Notes: generated from the sequence alone by a model not told the origin. 64,000 bases of DNA from Glandiceps talaboti (GCF_964340395.1 NC_135561.1:9262232-9326231), one strand, 5' to 3'. Counted from the stretch's first letter, positions 25,799 to 38,212 are shown. A program made the numbers and translations.

Positions 25799-26380
25799 TT
25801 ATTGCCAAGTTAAAGTAAGTTACAATTACAAAATGACAGGAAATAAATAAACAGATTTGCAATTTGGAGTAAAAAAAATAGCTTTTCGCTAATCAAGTTT
25901 GGCTCCACCTCAGGGTTCACATGCATCAATAACAATAAGGGCTACACAGAACTAGAAGAACAAATATAATGGGAGAAAATATCAAAAACGAGCTAACAAT
26001 GCAAGAATATGTATTATATTCACTAGTTTAAATTTCGTCAAGTAGATACTCTTTAAAAGCTTTCCTGAACAGATGCTTTGATGTGAGACATTTCATTTCT
26101 GTTGGCAAACTGTTCCACAATTTTGTGCCTGAAAACCTGATGGAAAATTGACTGGCAGCTGTGCGTATTTTCGGAATTGCCAAATTTCGCCGAAGTTTAA
26201 ATCTTGTAAAAGATGTTTGTTTTCATTCCCAGAACCGATTGTTTCAGAGGTACACCATTCAATTATCAGAAGCAATTCAAAAAATCGTCTTTGTTTCCAA
26301 AATACTTCGTTAAAATCAAAACAGTGCATATTTTTATTGAATTAATTTACTCTGTGTATTGTGTTTACTTCTTTTACGAA
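25729..26380 (-). mobile_element. 5'-truncated non-LTR retrotransposon (LINE)
   Basis: On the minus strand a frame ending at stop 26028-26030 reads FSIRFSGTKLWNSLPTEMKC then SKHLFRKAFKEYLLDEI. This is the conserved C-terminal end of LINE reverse-transcriptase proteins (the W-NSLP motif and FK..L tail). An AATAAA follows, directly before a (TTCA)n tail at 25729-25798, which is the 3' end of the element. Sequence upstream of the motif is frameshifted or stopped within about 130 bp, so this is a dead-on-arrival fragment. The clade (Jockey/CR1-like) is a guess. Confidence 0.8.
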
Positions 26381-26399
26381 AACATGACTTTTTTTTATG

Positions 26400-26837
26400 T
26401 CAAAGACGGTCGTACTACAAACCGTTTATGGCGCTGCCGCGTGTTGTTAAACAGTTTTTACATCGTCTGAGTTACTAATATCCGGGTAATCAGAGGGAAC
26501 AATTTATCAGCAATTACCTGTTTGTGTTCTGCCCATTTCAGGACCACCTGATAACAATGTTGACTAAGGAAGAAGCGGTAAATGAAGACTATTACAGTTT
26601 GATTGATTCACAGGCAATTTTGAAACATACTCCTCGACGCATTATTCCCCTGATTCTTGTTCAAAGGAAGTCTATAGTCGTTTTGTTTTGTTTTGGAAAT
26701 GGTGATAAGTAGACTTGGCTTGAAGCTGTGTTACAGTAAGCATAACAGTGCATATGTGACTAGGAAAAAAAATAATTTAAGTGAAGTTTTTGGTGTTTTT
26801 TGATGCCAACTAACATCATGATGGTAAGATACATCAT

Positions 26838-26915
<78 letters not shown>

Positions 26916-27400
26916 CAGACATATATATCACGTGGGTGTTTGGGTGTCTGCATTTAGAAATTACTTCGAGAGTGAATTTATCATTGAAACGTTCTATGGT
27001 CAGTGCTATTCGAGAGACATTCCATGTTGTTATCTATGGAGAACTTACTTCTTTATGGCAATTAAATGTGATGTCATTCTAATAGAACAAAGCATCATAT
27101 AAATTGTTGATGTAGCTACAGTGACGTCATACAAGTTATTTAGAAGACATAACAGTACCCGTCCTCTACAGTTTATCTCAGGCCTAAACGTGAATCAATA
27201 AAGTATGTATTCATTCCTTTAATGAGATGTTTTAGAGTTATCAAAACATAAAATGATATCGTAGTAGGGGGTTCACAATCTCTCAAAGCAGTGTCTGTTT
27301 TGCCATTACAATGACATACAGGTGTGTATATGTATAGGCTCAAAATATTTCATTAATTCCTGTGGAGCTTTTCTTGATAGTTTGATAAAACGTCGTCTTA
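26400..27400. other. Spacer with a (CA)n microsatellite
   Basis: A CA dinucleotide run with one interruption lies at about 26838-26910. No gene was recognised in the rest. Confidence 0.6.
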
Positions 27401-27407
27401 CCGTCTA

Positions 27408-27683
27408 TTAAAGTGGCCATGTGGATGAGGATAGGGTATTCATTTTGTATTTTGTTCAATACATTGCAAAAGATTGATAAATATATAGAAAGATTTGCTA
27501 TTGTATGTACAATAACAAACTTTTCACACATTTTTTAGATTTTTGCAATGTAATGACTTACAAACACAGACTTGGTCTATGTCGTTTCACATTGGTTTTT
27601 CAAGTAGGGTGCCATGATAAAATTGTTTTATGAATTAAAAATCCGAAATAAATATCCAATCATCATCCATGTGGCCACTTTAA
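27408..27683. mobile_element. Complete TTAA-flanked MITE, 276 bp
   Basis: It has exact TTAA at both ends (TTAA-AGTGGCCATGTGG ... CCACATGGCCACT-TTAA, read inward) and subterminal inverted repeats containing gatgaggatagggtatt and its complement. No coding sequence. TTAA duplication is the signature of piggyBac-superfamily insertion, so it may be mobilised by a transposase like the one at 18988-23768, although matching ends were not seen beside that gene. Confidence 0.8.
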
Positions 27684-27699
27684 GTTAATAATGGTGGAT

Positions 27700-28950
27700 G
27701 GCTGACTTCGGGTCAACATCTTTAGATACACGTTAGAACGCGTAAGTGTACGGGAGCAATATCGTGCAGGCGTATCCACACGTACACGTAATGACGCGTA
27801 CAACGTTCTGTTTAGTTACACGTTCAGAAGGCAAACTTAATGAAAGACAGTGGAATGTGCACGCGCAAGTTGGCTTCTGTCCAGAAGGCCATACACATGA
27901 ATTTATATGTCGGTATTTGTCGGTATTTTTACAATTTTTCCCGCACCTACACAAACGAAAAACCGAACAATTAATTTACAGTTATGTTTGATATAAAAAA
28001 TACGACATTTCATAGAAGAAAAATGACGAAAACTTAACAAGTATGTACAGTTACGTGTAGACCGCCATTTTGACATAGTATCGTCTGAGTGATACAGAAC
28101 GCGTGGACTGCTTCGAATCACATGACTATGACGCTACGCCGTATAGAACACACGTATACGCGCATCTAAACCTCTCTAATCTTAGACTTGTGCACCGCAT
28201 ATTATAGGGGCATAGGCTGATTTTATAAGGTTTTGGAGTGCAAGTGCACGTGCAGGTGCACATCAACCATGAACACGCAGTACTGGGGTACACTTTATCT
28301 GTCCATTACTTACTATTGGCAGAAACCTCGTATTTAGGCATAAGGCGCCATTAATTAAATTCTGTGTTTGTAGTCTGAGTACGGGTAGCCAGGTTTTTCG
28401 TTAGATTAAAATATATCGTTTTGCTCAAAATTTACGAGGAAGAGTATTGTAAATGATGGACAAACCGTGCAAAACATCTTCAGAATAAAAAAAAAACATA
28501 TTTAGAAACAATCAAACTTTGGACTTTGATGACATTTATAGCATGATAGTAGATTTCTAGGTGCAAACAGAAAATGAATCAACAGAAAGTCAATTTTACT
28601 TGACATGCTAGCATTGCGTTTTTTTCTGCGTTTGACCCCCCCCCCCACCTTAGATTTGTTGAAAGGTTTTGTTGAAATTCAAGGACGGCCAGTAAAGTAT
28701 TTAATTGATGTAGCCTAATATATAAGCAATTCAATAACATAATGTAACACGTGCACACTAAATTATACCATACACGAACCAAATTGAACCAAAAATATGG
28801 AATATATACTCTAGTCGTTCTACGTCTCGACAAGGCGCGTCTATGTCACGACAACGCGTGTCTACGTCACTGGTTCTGCTGTGTTCGAAATATAAGTCAA
28901 AACGTTCAAAATTGCCATTACTTTCTCCGATTTTTCTTTGAAATTACTGG
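27700..28950. other. No supported gene
   Basis: Overlapping short frames on both strands lack any domain or splice pattern. A C-run lies near 28640. Confidence 0.4.
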
Positions 28951-28960
28951 CGCTGGTAAA

Positions 28961-29119
28961 ATTATTTTATTCTCCAATATTATTCTTCACTGAGAAGGAA
29001 AACACTCGTGACCTAAGGGTTGTCACTACGACTCGTCTGGCGACTCGAAGTGACAAAGGCTCCTTAGGTTACTAGTATTTTCCTTCTCAGTGAAGAATAA
29101 TATTGGAGAATAAAATAAT
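28961..29119. mobile_element. 159-bp palindromic element
   Basis: About 60-bp near-perfect inverted arms (attattttattctccaata ... tattggagaataaaataat) also share ccttctcagtgaagaat and surround a ~40-bp centre. It could fold into one long hairpin. Typical of a foldback MITE. Confidence 0.85.
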
Positions 29120-30265
29120 GAAGAAAGATTCTGGGGAATAACATCTAAATGTCGATGAAATTAGCCCATATTCTGCAATCAACAACGCCAGAAGAGATTT
29201 TTAAGATGCATAAACTTACTTAACCAAATTGTTACCTTGTCTTAACATAAATGTAAACCATCTGGGTGAAAAAAGTGTATAAACAAAGCTTATGATAGCA
29301 AACCTTGATGTTAGCATACGAACTAAAAATATACAATATTTTAATATTCTTAATGAATTGTGCTTATCTCCCAAGATTAGAGAGCACAGTGGGCCGGAAA
29401 GTATTCATTCTGAGATTGGATTAGTTTGGAATATATAACAATAATGCGATAAGCCGAAAGACAATGACACAAACATTCAGATATACTAAACTACCTCCAT
29501 CATCGGTTCATACTGACCCCAAAGTGTCTCTGTACATGGTTTGCACCATGAAATTAGTAACAGATGCACGGTAAGACATTCAATTCTTCAGACGGAATGG
29601 GCTTACGTTATTTTCTGCACTCGACTGGTGATCTAACAATGGAACAAAACAAGACATGACTGAATGGTGTTGACTTAACTCGACGAAATGACGAACAGAA
29701 GAGAGGCAAATGCTAGATGTACGGCCTTTTGGCTGCTGAATACAGCATTCATTTGTAAATGTACTAACCTTAGGTACGCCCAGCTTGCATTACGTTTATA
29801 TCGCTGAATTAAAGCGACTATTAAAATAGTCAACCTCTAACATATCTCAATAGTGTCCCCTGGACGTCTCACGCAACTAACAAATTCATTTTCTAATCAC
29901 GTCTGCTATCGAAGTAAATAGGCGGACTTACAGTAAATTTTTCTAACACAAGAAACGTTTAATGTGTCACATATGCATTTGATTATTTCCGAATTTTACG
30001 GTCGAAACTCATTTTGTATGCAATTCACATCCCACCATGTTTGCACCACCACCGTCTTTCCGTACAATTGAGTTTATTTTACATGGAAAAAGACTCCGTA
30101 TAAAATTGACAATATCGGAAATTGAAAGCAAGATAATTAATTGATATGAATGGATGTTATTAAAACTTTTAATGGCTTTATTAACCGATAATAATGATAT
30201 CCCATATTTTCAATTTGCTGGGAAACTTTCTATGTCGTAGCCTCATGCTGGGAATCTGTACTGAC
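29120..30265. other. Upstream region of expansin A
   Basis: No gene recognised. AT-rich sequence leading to the TATA box at 30271. Confidence 0.4.
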
Positions 30266-30270
30266 TTGCA

Positions 30271-30278
30271 TTATATAA
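30271..30278 (+). promoter_or_regulatory. TATA box of expansin A
   Basis: The sequence cattatataaagtt lies about 60 bp upstream of the chosen ATG (30336), a normal spacing for a TATA-driven promoter with a short 5' leader. Confidence 0.6.
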
Positions 30279-30335
30279 AGTTTGCATTTGGTTGAGATGT
30301 GGCATGTACCGCTAAGTCATCTGCAGTACGCAGCC

Positions 30336-33224
30336 ATGCAGTCACATTTGCTCTCAGCCCTGTTTGTCCTTTACTGTGTTGGTAAAATCCACTCGGAGTG
30401 TTCCCTTGGCAGTACTCACAAGGTAACCGTAAAGACCTACAATGCAAAGAAGGCAATATCTGGCGAAGGAGCTTGCAAACTTCCGTCCGATGACAAAATG
30501 GTAGCGGGAATCTCTGCTAGAAGCTACAGTGAATCGAAGGTATTGTATGCCAACTTTGGTTTATCAAAGTTACTAATTTCTCTTCCTGGCCGTCGTTTTG
30601 TATTAAGAAAAACTAAAATATTGAGATCATTTCGGTCCTTTATAAATATTTCAACAAATTAAAGCCTACTAGTATATCGAAAATTATTAACATAAGTTCT
30701 TATGAAATAAAAATTTTGAAAACACTGTAATCACCGGCATAAGAAATAGTTTTTTTTTCTGTACTCATTCATTCATTTAGCTTAAACGTTATCTCTCCCC
30801 TTACCAGATTTAAACTGAATGCCTTCTGTAAGGAATTTCATGATTTATGCATGAAATTTAGCTCTATATCTGTGATTCAAGTCCCAATGAAAGTTAGTTG
30901 TCAAAAATGTTGTTGAAATGCCCGCCACGCCTCCTATTCTCAGCACAGGAAAGCTTACCATCCTCGACTTCACTTGGCTTTCGTGATCCACTACATACCC
31001 GGGATATGGCATGTGCGTGTTGAACTTCCTTCTGTCCCACCACGAGTTTACACATTCCTTTAATCACTACTCAAGATTTTGTTGAATCTGATGCCAACTT
31101 TATACTCGCTGTACACTAATTATATAGTGTATAGGTCACCATTATTGATACATTGTCTAGGCTAGGCAAGGCTTGGTCTATTTTACATATTTTGACCACA
31201 TACATTTGGGTATAAATTATAGATTATTACACTTGATAATATGTGAGAGTGTATTTATATCCTGAGATACAGAGCTAGATAAATGATTATGTACAAGCCT
31301 TGCAACAAACAGCGGTAGTTTGTTATCGAGAGAAATCAGAAAAGAACACGCCGGTAAAAAGGATACTTCCTATACTTCTAATCGAAAACCTAAAAAGACA
31401 CGATTTCTCTTTATTCATCTGCGCATTAGTGTGTGAAATTTGAGATTTGAAAATTCCATATTTGATGAAATTGAAATGGTGATAAATATTCACCTGTTTG
31501 TGAACTCAGCATTCATTGTAAACCTATTTTAAGGCCAAGAAAAAAAAATGTTTCCTGGTGAGTTTGAATCAAGTTAAATATCCTGCCTGCCTTTTTTTGT
31601 CGTGTTTGTCCAGCCAATGCAGAGTGCAGATCCAAGGGAAACACAAAATAAGGTTGGCACATACGAAACCCCTGAAAACAGAGTCTTTCTCAGTGTAGAG
31701 CTATGTAGAGCTACAGTCTGGACATTCGTTTGCGCAGCCTGTCTGCGCATATTTATCGTGCATTAACGTTGAAATCCTACTTCGGTCAAAATATTCATAG
31801 CATTTGATGCTTTTATAGAGTTTGAATTTTAAATACAACATGACAAACATTATTATGAGTAAGGCTCTCTGAGAAGTGGAAATTCCAGCAAATGTTCGGA
31901 AAGAATTACAACATTTTTATCGATTGATCACAGAGTGCATCGTGACTTATCCAAGTGACATATTTTCGACACAAAAAAATATACGTAAAGTGAAATGTTC
32001 TTTGATGAAAAACATGTTTACACATAAACAAGCAACAAGAAAATCACATGAGATGAAATTTATATCTGGAAAATACATGGGCCAATTGTGTTTATTATTT
32101 TTAAAACATCGCATAGAAATTATAACTCCTAGCTGATCAATGATGACTAAAACTGAATTATTGAAAATAAAAATTGCCTTGAAAGTTTGACTGTCATTTG
32201 ACTTTATCGACAAAAATAAAGACCGTGGTCAAATTTCGTGAATTTTCATACAGTTATTAACTGTGCGGTGATTTTTAGCATGATGCATTTTGATCACATT
32301 TTACTTGCATACGGACGGAAAACGAGCCAGTAAAACCTACAGTAGTCGAGAGTACGTTGCACTAAATTTCTAAAAACAAACAAGGTTACATGTTCAGAGA
32401 TATAGTTGAATATCATTGCGTGGACAGATTTTACGTTGCAGGGCTTCATCTGTGTAGAATTTAATAACAAATTGAATGATGTATGTGACATGCTTAGCCC
32501 GTGCGTCTTTCTCTTAGCCCAGGCCGTTTTACGATGGGTATGTTTTCTTCACGGAAGTGAAACTGAGAAATCTGAAAACGAACATCGACCAAACAAAACG
32601 GTATTATGAAAAATCTCACATGAAACTATGTTTTTTGAAGGTACAAAACATACGAGTAGGTCACTTATAGATTGTACAGTGACTTTGGAACATTGTACAT
32701 GGAGCATTCTAAAAATAACACTATTGTTATGTAGATAGCATCTCGAAGGAACACATGAAATAGCACGCCATTTGACGTGATTCAACTCTGACCGTATGCA
32801 AATGAGATGGAATGTCCAGCCTACATGTAGAGCTATGTAGAGCACGAGTATAAAGTTGGCATCAGATTCAGATTCAGGTAGCGTCATATTGAGCGTCAGA
32901 TAGCCTCAGATCCGAATACACTCAACGGCAGTGAAGCAGAATCCTTCCCTCTAGTCTCAACGGTATTATTTCAGGTTTGAGTCCGTCGGGTGTCTTCGGA
33001 TCTGAGGCCACATGATGCTCAATATAATGTTCATAAGATAACGCTACCTGAATCTGAATCTGAATCTGACGCCAACTTTATACTCATTCGATTGATTAAT
33101 TACTCAAATTGGTCATTAATATTCATCGGATTATTATCAAAACCTAATCAGTTCTGGCCATTACCTACGGAACATGTCTATGAAATTTCGTTTGAATTGA
33201 TGCAGCCGGTTTTTCGGAAATGGT

Positions 33225-33293
<69 letters not shown>

Positions 33294-36178
33294 ACAGACA
33301 CACAGACTTCATCGCTATATCAAGACCTTCCTTACGGAAGGTAAAAATGCATCTTTTTGGTTGTGTTTATTCAAACACTTTCGACTATTGATAGATACTT
33401 TAGCAAAGAATGAAATTCCGAGATAACTTGAACAAAGGGGTAACGTTCTCTTTTAATATAATCTTAAGTAGCACTGTTCTTGATTATCTCTTCGAAAACG
33501 CAACAAATTCAAAAATGTGCAAATCCGACGTCAGGAATGATCCCATTGATGACTTGAATATTTTCCTTAACACGTGTTCTTTTTGTGTGAAATAGTGACC
33601 CGAATGAGTCATTCAAATTGTGAACAGCCTTGTTAGACTAGTATTGCTAGTAACTGGGAATGTTTTTCAAATAGGGACATTTTCCTTTACAAAGTGTTTA
33701 ACAAACCCAAAGATCTCCCAAGGGACTGTGCTAGTGTAGGTTTTCCGTGTAAACGGTGAAGAATGATTGTCAGTCGGTTTATTATATCTATAAACACATA
33801 AAAATGCATTAAAACGAATATGATATTGTTGATTTTTCACATTTTATTCGAAAACGTCAAAACTGAAAATGAATAACAAAACACAATCTCTCTAGGGACT
33901 GACTGGTTCCAGTCAAAGTGTTTCCGTGTAATGGCGAAACGATTGTCGCTCTATTTTATCGCATCGGTCTATGTCGGTTTATTATATCGTGTAAACACAT
34001 TAAAATATGATATTATTGATTTTTAACGTCTTTAGTCAGCAATATAATATCCATTGATTATACAATGTTACAAAGTTTAATGAAAAGAACAGACTTTTCC
34101 GATTTGTTGCGTACTGTACCGGTGAGTGCCCTGCTGAACCTATCATTGAGCCATCGATTGCATGGTTTTAAGTCGAGGTTAAATTCACAATTTACATTCA
34201 CACAGAGCTTTGTCATTCACGATTCACGTATTTAATTTCTAAGTATTCACCATTCACGTTCGAAAATAACGATTATTCACCAATAACGCAATATTCACCA
34301 AACCACATTCACACATTAAAAAAGATGTTCGCATTAAAATATTAATGATTCACCATTCACACGTAACACTCCTCCGATTGTGACACGGTTTCCCAACGAG
34401 CTTCAGTTGTACATTTATGATGAGCAGTACTTTTTCAGTTGTCCAGAAAATGTTGTCAAAAAAATTCTGTCTTCTGGACCGGCCTATTAATTTTCTATTC
34501 TTTTTACTGGTATTTGTAACTGTGTATTCACATACCAATATAATCAATTACTCTTACCTACCTAGCTACCGAGCAACCTACCAACCAACCAACCAACCAA
34601 CCAACCAACCAACCCACCCATACACCCACCTACCTGCTTACGTGTACTCATTTACTACACGTACGGTAGAAAAGTAATACCCTAAATAAAGGAGATAAGA
34701 TTAGAATCTAAGTTTCAAAGTATTTCTATTTCAAAAGGAGCCGTCGATATTCAGATAGCGACAGATTGAAGAAAACAAAATGAAAGTGCATACTTATGAA
34801 AATCTTCAAATTGTTTGATCCCAGTCTGTGCATTATTTGTCCATATTACTAGGTATGTGGAGAATGTGTTAAAATAACTGGTCCCAACAGTAACTCCATT
34901 ATCGTCAAGGTTATAGACAAATGTAGGAAATGCAGTGCTGAGGAACTTCAACTCAGTCGGGAAGCCTATGATACTCTCACCGATGACAAAGCTGTAAAAC
35001 AAATTGATGTTAGTCTTCAGACTGTACCTTGTCACGTCAGTGGTAATATCCAATACAAGGTAGAGTATACTATTCATTGTATTATTAAATCTTAATTCTT
35101 AATTTTGTTTTACAAATAAACTAGTACATTTTGTGAAAAAATGGCAAGCTTATTAATGATAGCGGAGGTGCGTAATTTCAGAAATGAGCCAATGGCTTTT
35201 TATACTAATCCAATCACGAGACCTGAAGCAAATAAACGTCATGTGTAACAAACCTTCAAAAACGTCGTCTGGCTCAACAAAAATCTTGTCAACAGTGCTA
35301 CATTTTATCGTCTGGCTCAACAAAATGTTTACCGACATTGCTACTTTTTATCGTCGGGCCCAACAATGGATATGGATGAGGATTGGGTATTTATTTTTAA
35401 TTTATAAAATAATGCTATCATGGCTTCCTACTTGCAAAAATCAGTGTGAAACAGCATTGACCAAGTCTGTGTTTGTAACTCAATAAATGGCAAAAGATAA
35501 TAAATGTGTACAGTGTTTGTTATTGTACATATAATAACAAACTTTTAACACATTTTTGAACTTTTTCGCAATGTATTGTCACTTTAAAGCTATCTCTGGA
35601 TGTATACGTTTCGGTGACTCCGACACGTACACATATCCGTTTCAGAGTGGGTTGCAGACGTGTAGGAAACCTTGAAGCGAATATTTCCAGAGCTACCATA
35701 CAGTGACCCATCCCATAAACCCTACATGTTATGACACTAGTTGATAATCAATTTGTCTTTTCTCCTTGTTACATCTGCAAAGTTCAAAGATGGCAGTAAT
35801 ACATTTTGGTTCGGAATTCAGTTCTTCAGTCACAAACTACCAATCCGAGGTGTTGAGGTACGAGGTGAGGGTTCCGATGGATGGGTAGCACTTGAGAGAA
35901 CAAATCGGAATTTCTTCATCAAGACACCCGACAATGGCTATTTAGAAGTACCGCTTGACTTTCGAGTGACAGCGACGAACGGGGCAACTCTGACGCAGCG
36001 GGTTGCGGAAATAGTCAGTAATGATATAACTGAAGGGGACTCACAGTTTGGTGAATGTACTGGAGAGGAAGACGATACTGATATCGATGAAGATCTCGAA
36101 CCTGCTGATGAAACAGCTGATGAAGAAGAATCGGGTAGGCAATTTGAAAACCAACCATATGGTACAAATGTTATATAA
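30336..36178 (+). CDS. Expansin A, secreted DPBB-CBM63 protein, 268 aa
   Basis: Exons are 30336-30539, 34853-35059 and 35783-36178, joined by phase-0 GT-AG introns. Residues 1-22 are a signal peptide (MQSHLLSALFVLYCVGK). This ATG was chosen over the in-frame one at 30297 because it places the hydrophobic core at the N-terminus. A double-psi beta-barrel follows (residues about 24-130), with CGECVKITGP and VIDKCRKCSAEEL-LS, including the conserved Asp of the expansin pocket. Then comes the CBM63-like domain (about 132-225: FKDGSNTFWFGIQ, GWVALERTNRNFF) with the aromatic residues expansins use to bind polysaccharide, and an acidic Asp/Glu-rich tail (about 228-265). Expansins loosen non-covalent contacts in cellulose or other wall glycans without hydrolysis. 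They are known mainly from plants, bacteria, fungi and amoebae and only sporadically from animals; introns and a TATA box show a resident nuclear gene. Confidence 0.9.
31084..31107. mobile_element. Solo end of the GAGTATAAAG MITE
   Basis: The sequence ctgatgccaactttatactc matches the terminal inverted repeat of the elements at 20914 and 32846. The rest of the element is missing. Confidence 0.6.
32846..33085. mobile_element. MITE with GAGTATAAAGTTGGC ends, copy 2
   Basis: A 240-bp element with inverted ends of about 100 bp, the same family as 20914-21339 (shared gcagaatccttccct-type and gggtgtcttcggatctgagg blocks). No coding sequence. Confidence 0.85.
33224..33290. repeat. (CA)n microsatellite
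   Basis: A pure CA run of about 65 bp in intron 1 of expansin A. Confidence 0.95.
33700..34030 (+). repeat. Direct duplication of about 180 bp
   Basis: Two degenerate direct copies share gggactg, gtttattatat, taaacaca and atatgatattgttgatttt in the same order. Non-coding, within intron 1 of expansin A. Confidence 0.6.
34577..34613. repeat. (CCAA)n microsatellite
   Basis: About nine tetranucleotide copies in intron 1 of expansin A. Confidence 0.9.
35362..35587. mobile_element. Decayed TTAA-type MITE in expansin A intron 2
   Basis: It contains tggatgaggattgggtattt at one end and a degraded cactttaa at the other, with the family's interior (ttgttattgtacatataat). Termini are eroded. Confidence 0.6.
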
Positions 36179-36392
36179 GGTTTTAGCCTTCCATTGCTCC
36201 CTACATTTTGTGTAAGGTTTTAGCCTCCTATTGCTCCTTACAATTTAAATGAATCAATTGTTACAAATTGATATCTTTTCCGCTGCAAGTGACCAGGCGT
36301 GTTGTCATTTACCTTAATCAAAGGCCATAGATTCATTTCCAGGTTTCTCGTGTTATGTTATGAATGAATATACATGAAGCATACATGGACAT

Positions 36393-36398
36393 TAATAA
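36393..36398 (+). promoter_or_regulatory. Candidate polyadenylation signal of expansin A
   Basis: AATAAA lies about 215 bp after the stop codon at 36176-36178. Confidence 0.45.
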
Positions 36399-36820
36399 AA
36401 TCATGAACATTTCAACTTAGACAAATGGTTATAACTTAAGCTGTACTCAATGATATTCTAACTTGTTGTACTATACTGCTATGCAATGCACGTTAACGAG
36501 ATTTGTTAAAACCAACAACGAACGTGAGGATATGCCACATAATACACCGTGACATTGCAAGATGTGAATTTACCAAATGAAAATGACAAAAAGAAAATTA
36601 ATGAAAATCTGGAAGGTAAATTAAACAATTTCAGCTCATCTCTGACTCAGAGGGAGTTTGATTTACAGTATCTCATAAGCACACACCTTTTTTGGGTCTA
36701 AGAAATTCTCTCCTTCACTGATCGAGAAGTATGCAAAACAGCGCTACCTTGTGATCAAAACTATTTCAGTAACGCTGATCATCAAAGTAACCGTAATCAT
36801 AAGTCTTATTTTTCTAACAG

Positions 36821-37856
36821 GGGAACCAGTTTTCATCGAATCCCACCAAGTTAGTGAGAGCAAAGAGGACCAAAGCTTCAGCGGAAGTAGTACTTGTCGG
36901 AAACCATTGCGACAAAAAATTGAACGTGGTGAGGGCACCCATTACAGCTATGCACCGGCAGCTGCGGCTGGTGAGGGAAACTGCATGATAGATACTGGAG
37001 GTAATAACATGGTTGGGGCGATAAATATGCCTTCCTACAAAAACGCGGAAGTAAGTGGTTATCATTCATTCTGTTGGTATTGACTTGAATTGAATTGACG
37101 GTTACATATCTATTTTGATTTATTTCATAATTTTAGTAAGTTGATATCAAAATACGGACGTGGAGAAAAAATCATGGTGGGAATGACGCGACTGTCTTTA
37201 AATATTTCTTGATATGTAATATTGAATAAAGTGTGTGAGTGTGTGCGCGTGTGTGATTTTGAGGTACAATGCATCTTTGATAGATTTGTAAATAAAGTTG
37301 AATGTAAACGACCATATAAAGTAATACGCATGTCTTTCCTTTTTTTTCATAGACTTGTGGACAATGTGTTGAAATGCTAGGTCCTGATGGTAACGTCATT
37401 TACATACAGATAGTTGATACCTGCCCAGAATGTCACCCGGGAGATATTGATCTCAGCGAAGAAGCCTTTGAACATTTGGCACCACTCGTGAAGGGAAGAA
37501 TCGATATAGAATGGAAAGTTGTGGAGTGTCCAGTTGTAGGCAACTTAGAGTATAGATTCAAAGATGGCAGCTCTAAATATTGGTTTGCAATTCAAGTTCG
37601 CAACCATCGTTACCCGGTTAAGAAGGTTCAAATCCGAGCAGTTGGTGCAAAGAAGTGGGTCAAACTAGAGAGAAAGGCCTATAACTTCTTCGTAAAGTTT
37701 AACCATATGGGTGTTATCGATGCTCCGTTTGAAATCAGAATTCAGTCAGTTACTGGACAAACGGTACTAGATCAAATTGATACGATTCTGAAAGGTGAGA
37801 ACGAGATTATTCCAGGCAACGTTCAGTTCCCGCCATGTGAAGACGAAGCGACATGA
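36821..37856 (+). CDS. Expansin B, DPBB-CBM63 (first exon not found)
   Basis: Two exons are clear: 36821-37050 (enters in phase 1, ends phase 0 at GCGGAA|gtaagt) and 37353-37856 (acceptor tttcatag, stop TGA). The protein has HYSYAPAAAAGEGNC, then TCGQCVEMLGPDGNV and IVDTCPECHPGDIDLS-EAF of the beta-barrel, and VVGNLEYRFKDGSSKYWFAIQ of CBM63. It fits the expansin consensus better than expansin A (CPEC, HPGDIDLS). The intron that splits the two domains in expansin A is absent here. No ATG opens the first visible exon, so a 5' exon with a signal peptide must lie upstream or is lost; if lost, this is a pseudogene. Polyadenylation signal candidate near 37980. Confidence 0.8.
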
Positions 37857-38170
37857 AGATAGAAAAAGGATTTGGACAGTGATGTTGACATTTGCCATTT
37901 AATAATGTACAATTGGAATATAGAACACGCATTGCAATGTATAACAATACTATAACTGCTTTCGCAAAGGTAACTAGAGTAATAAATCATGATTGCAAAT
38001 ATACTGAGCATCTTTGCACTTTTAATATGTCTTCTCATCACACCTGGTAGAAAACCTGGAACTTAGAGTTAGGGACCATTGATATTTTGAAAACCGACAT
38101 CAACACATCAAACTTATATCTTTCTCTTAGTGTTTATCTTCTAGTTTGTATTGTTTGCAGATATTCATTC

Positions 38171-38212
38171 GATCAGTCAGTCAGTCAGTCAGTCAGTCAG
38201 TCAGTCAGTCAT

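Larger units (their letters stand above)
30540..34852 (+). other. 4.3-kb intron 1 of expansin A
   Basis: It contains a solo MITE end (31084-31107), a MITE copy (32846-33085), a (CA)n tract (about 33224-33290), a ~180-bp direct duplication (33700-34030) and a (CCAA)n run (about 34577-34613). No exon was recognised in it. Confidence 0.7.

Noticed and set aside
35184-35486. 100-aa plus-strand frame in expansin A intron 2
   Set aside because: Overlaps a decayed MITE and has no domain; the expansin splice model skips it.
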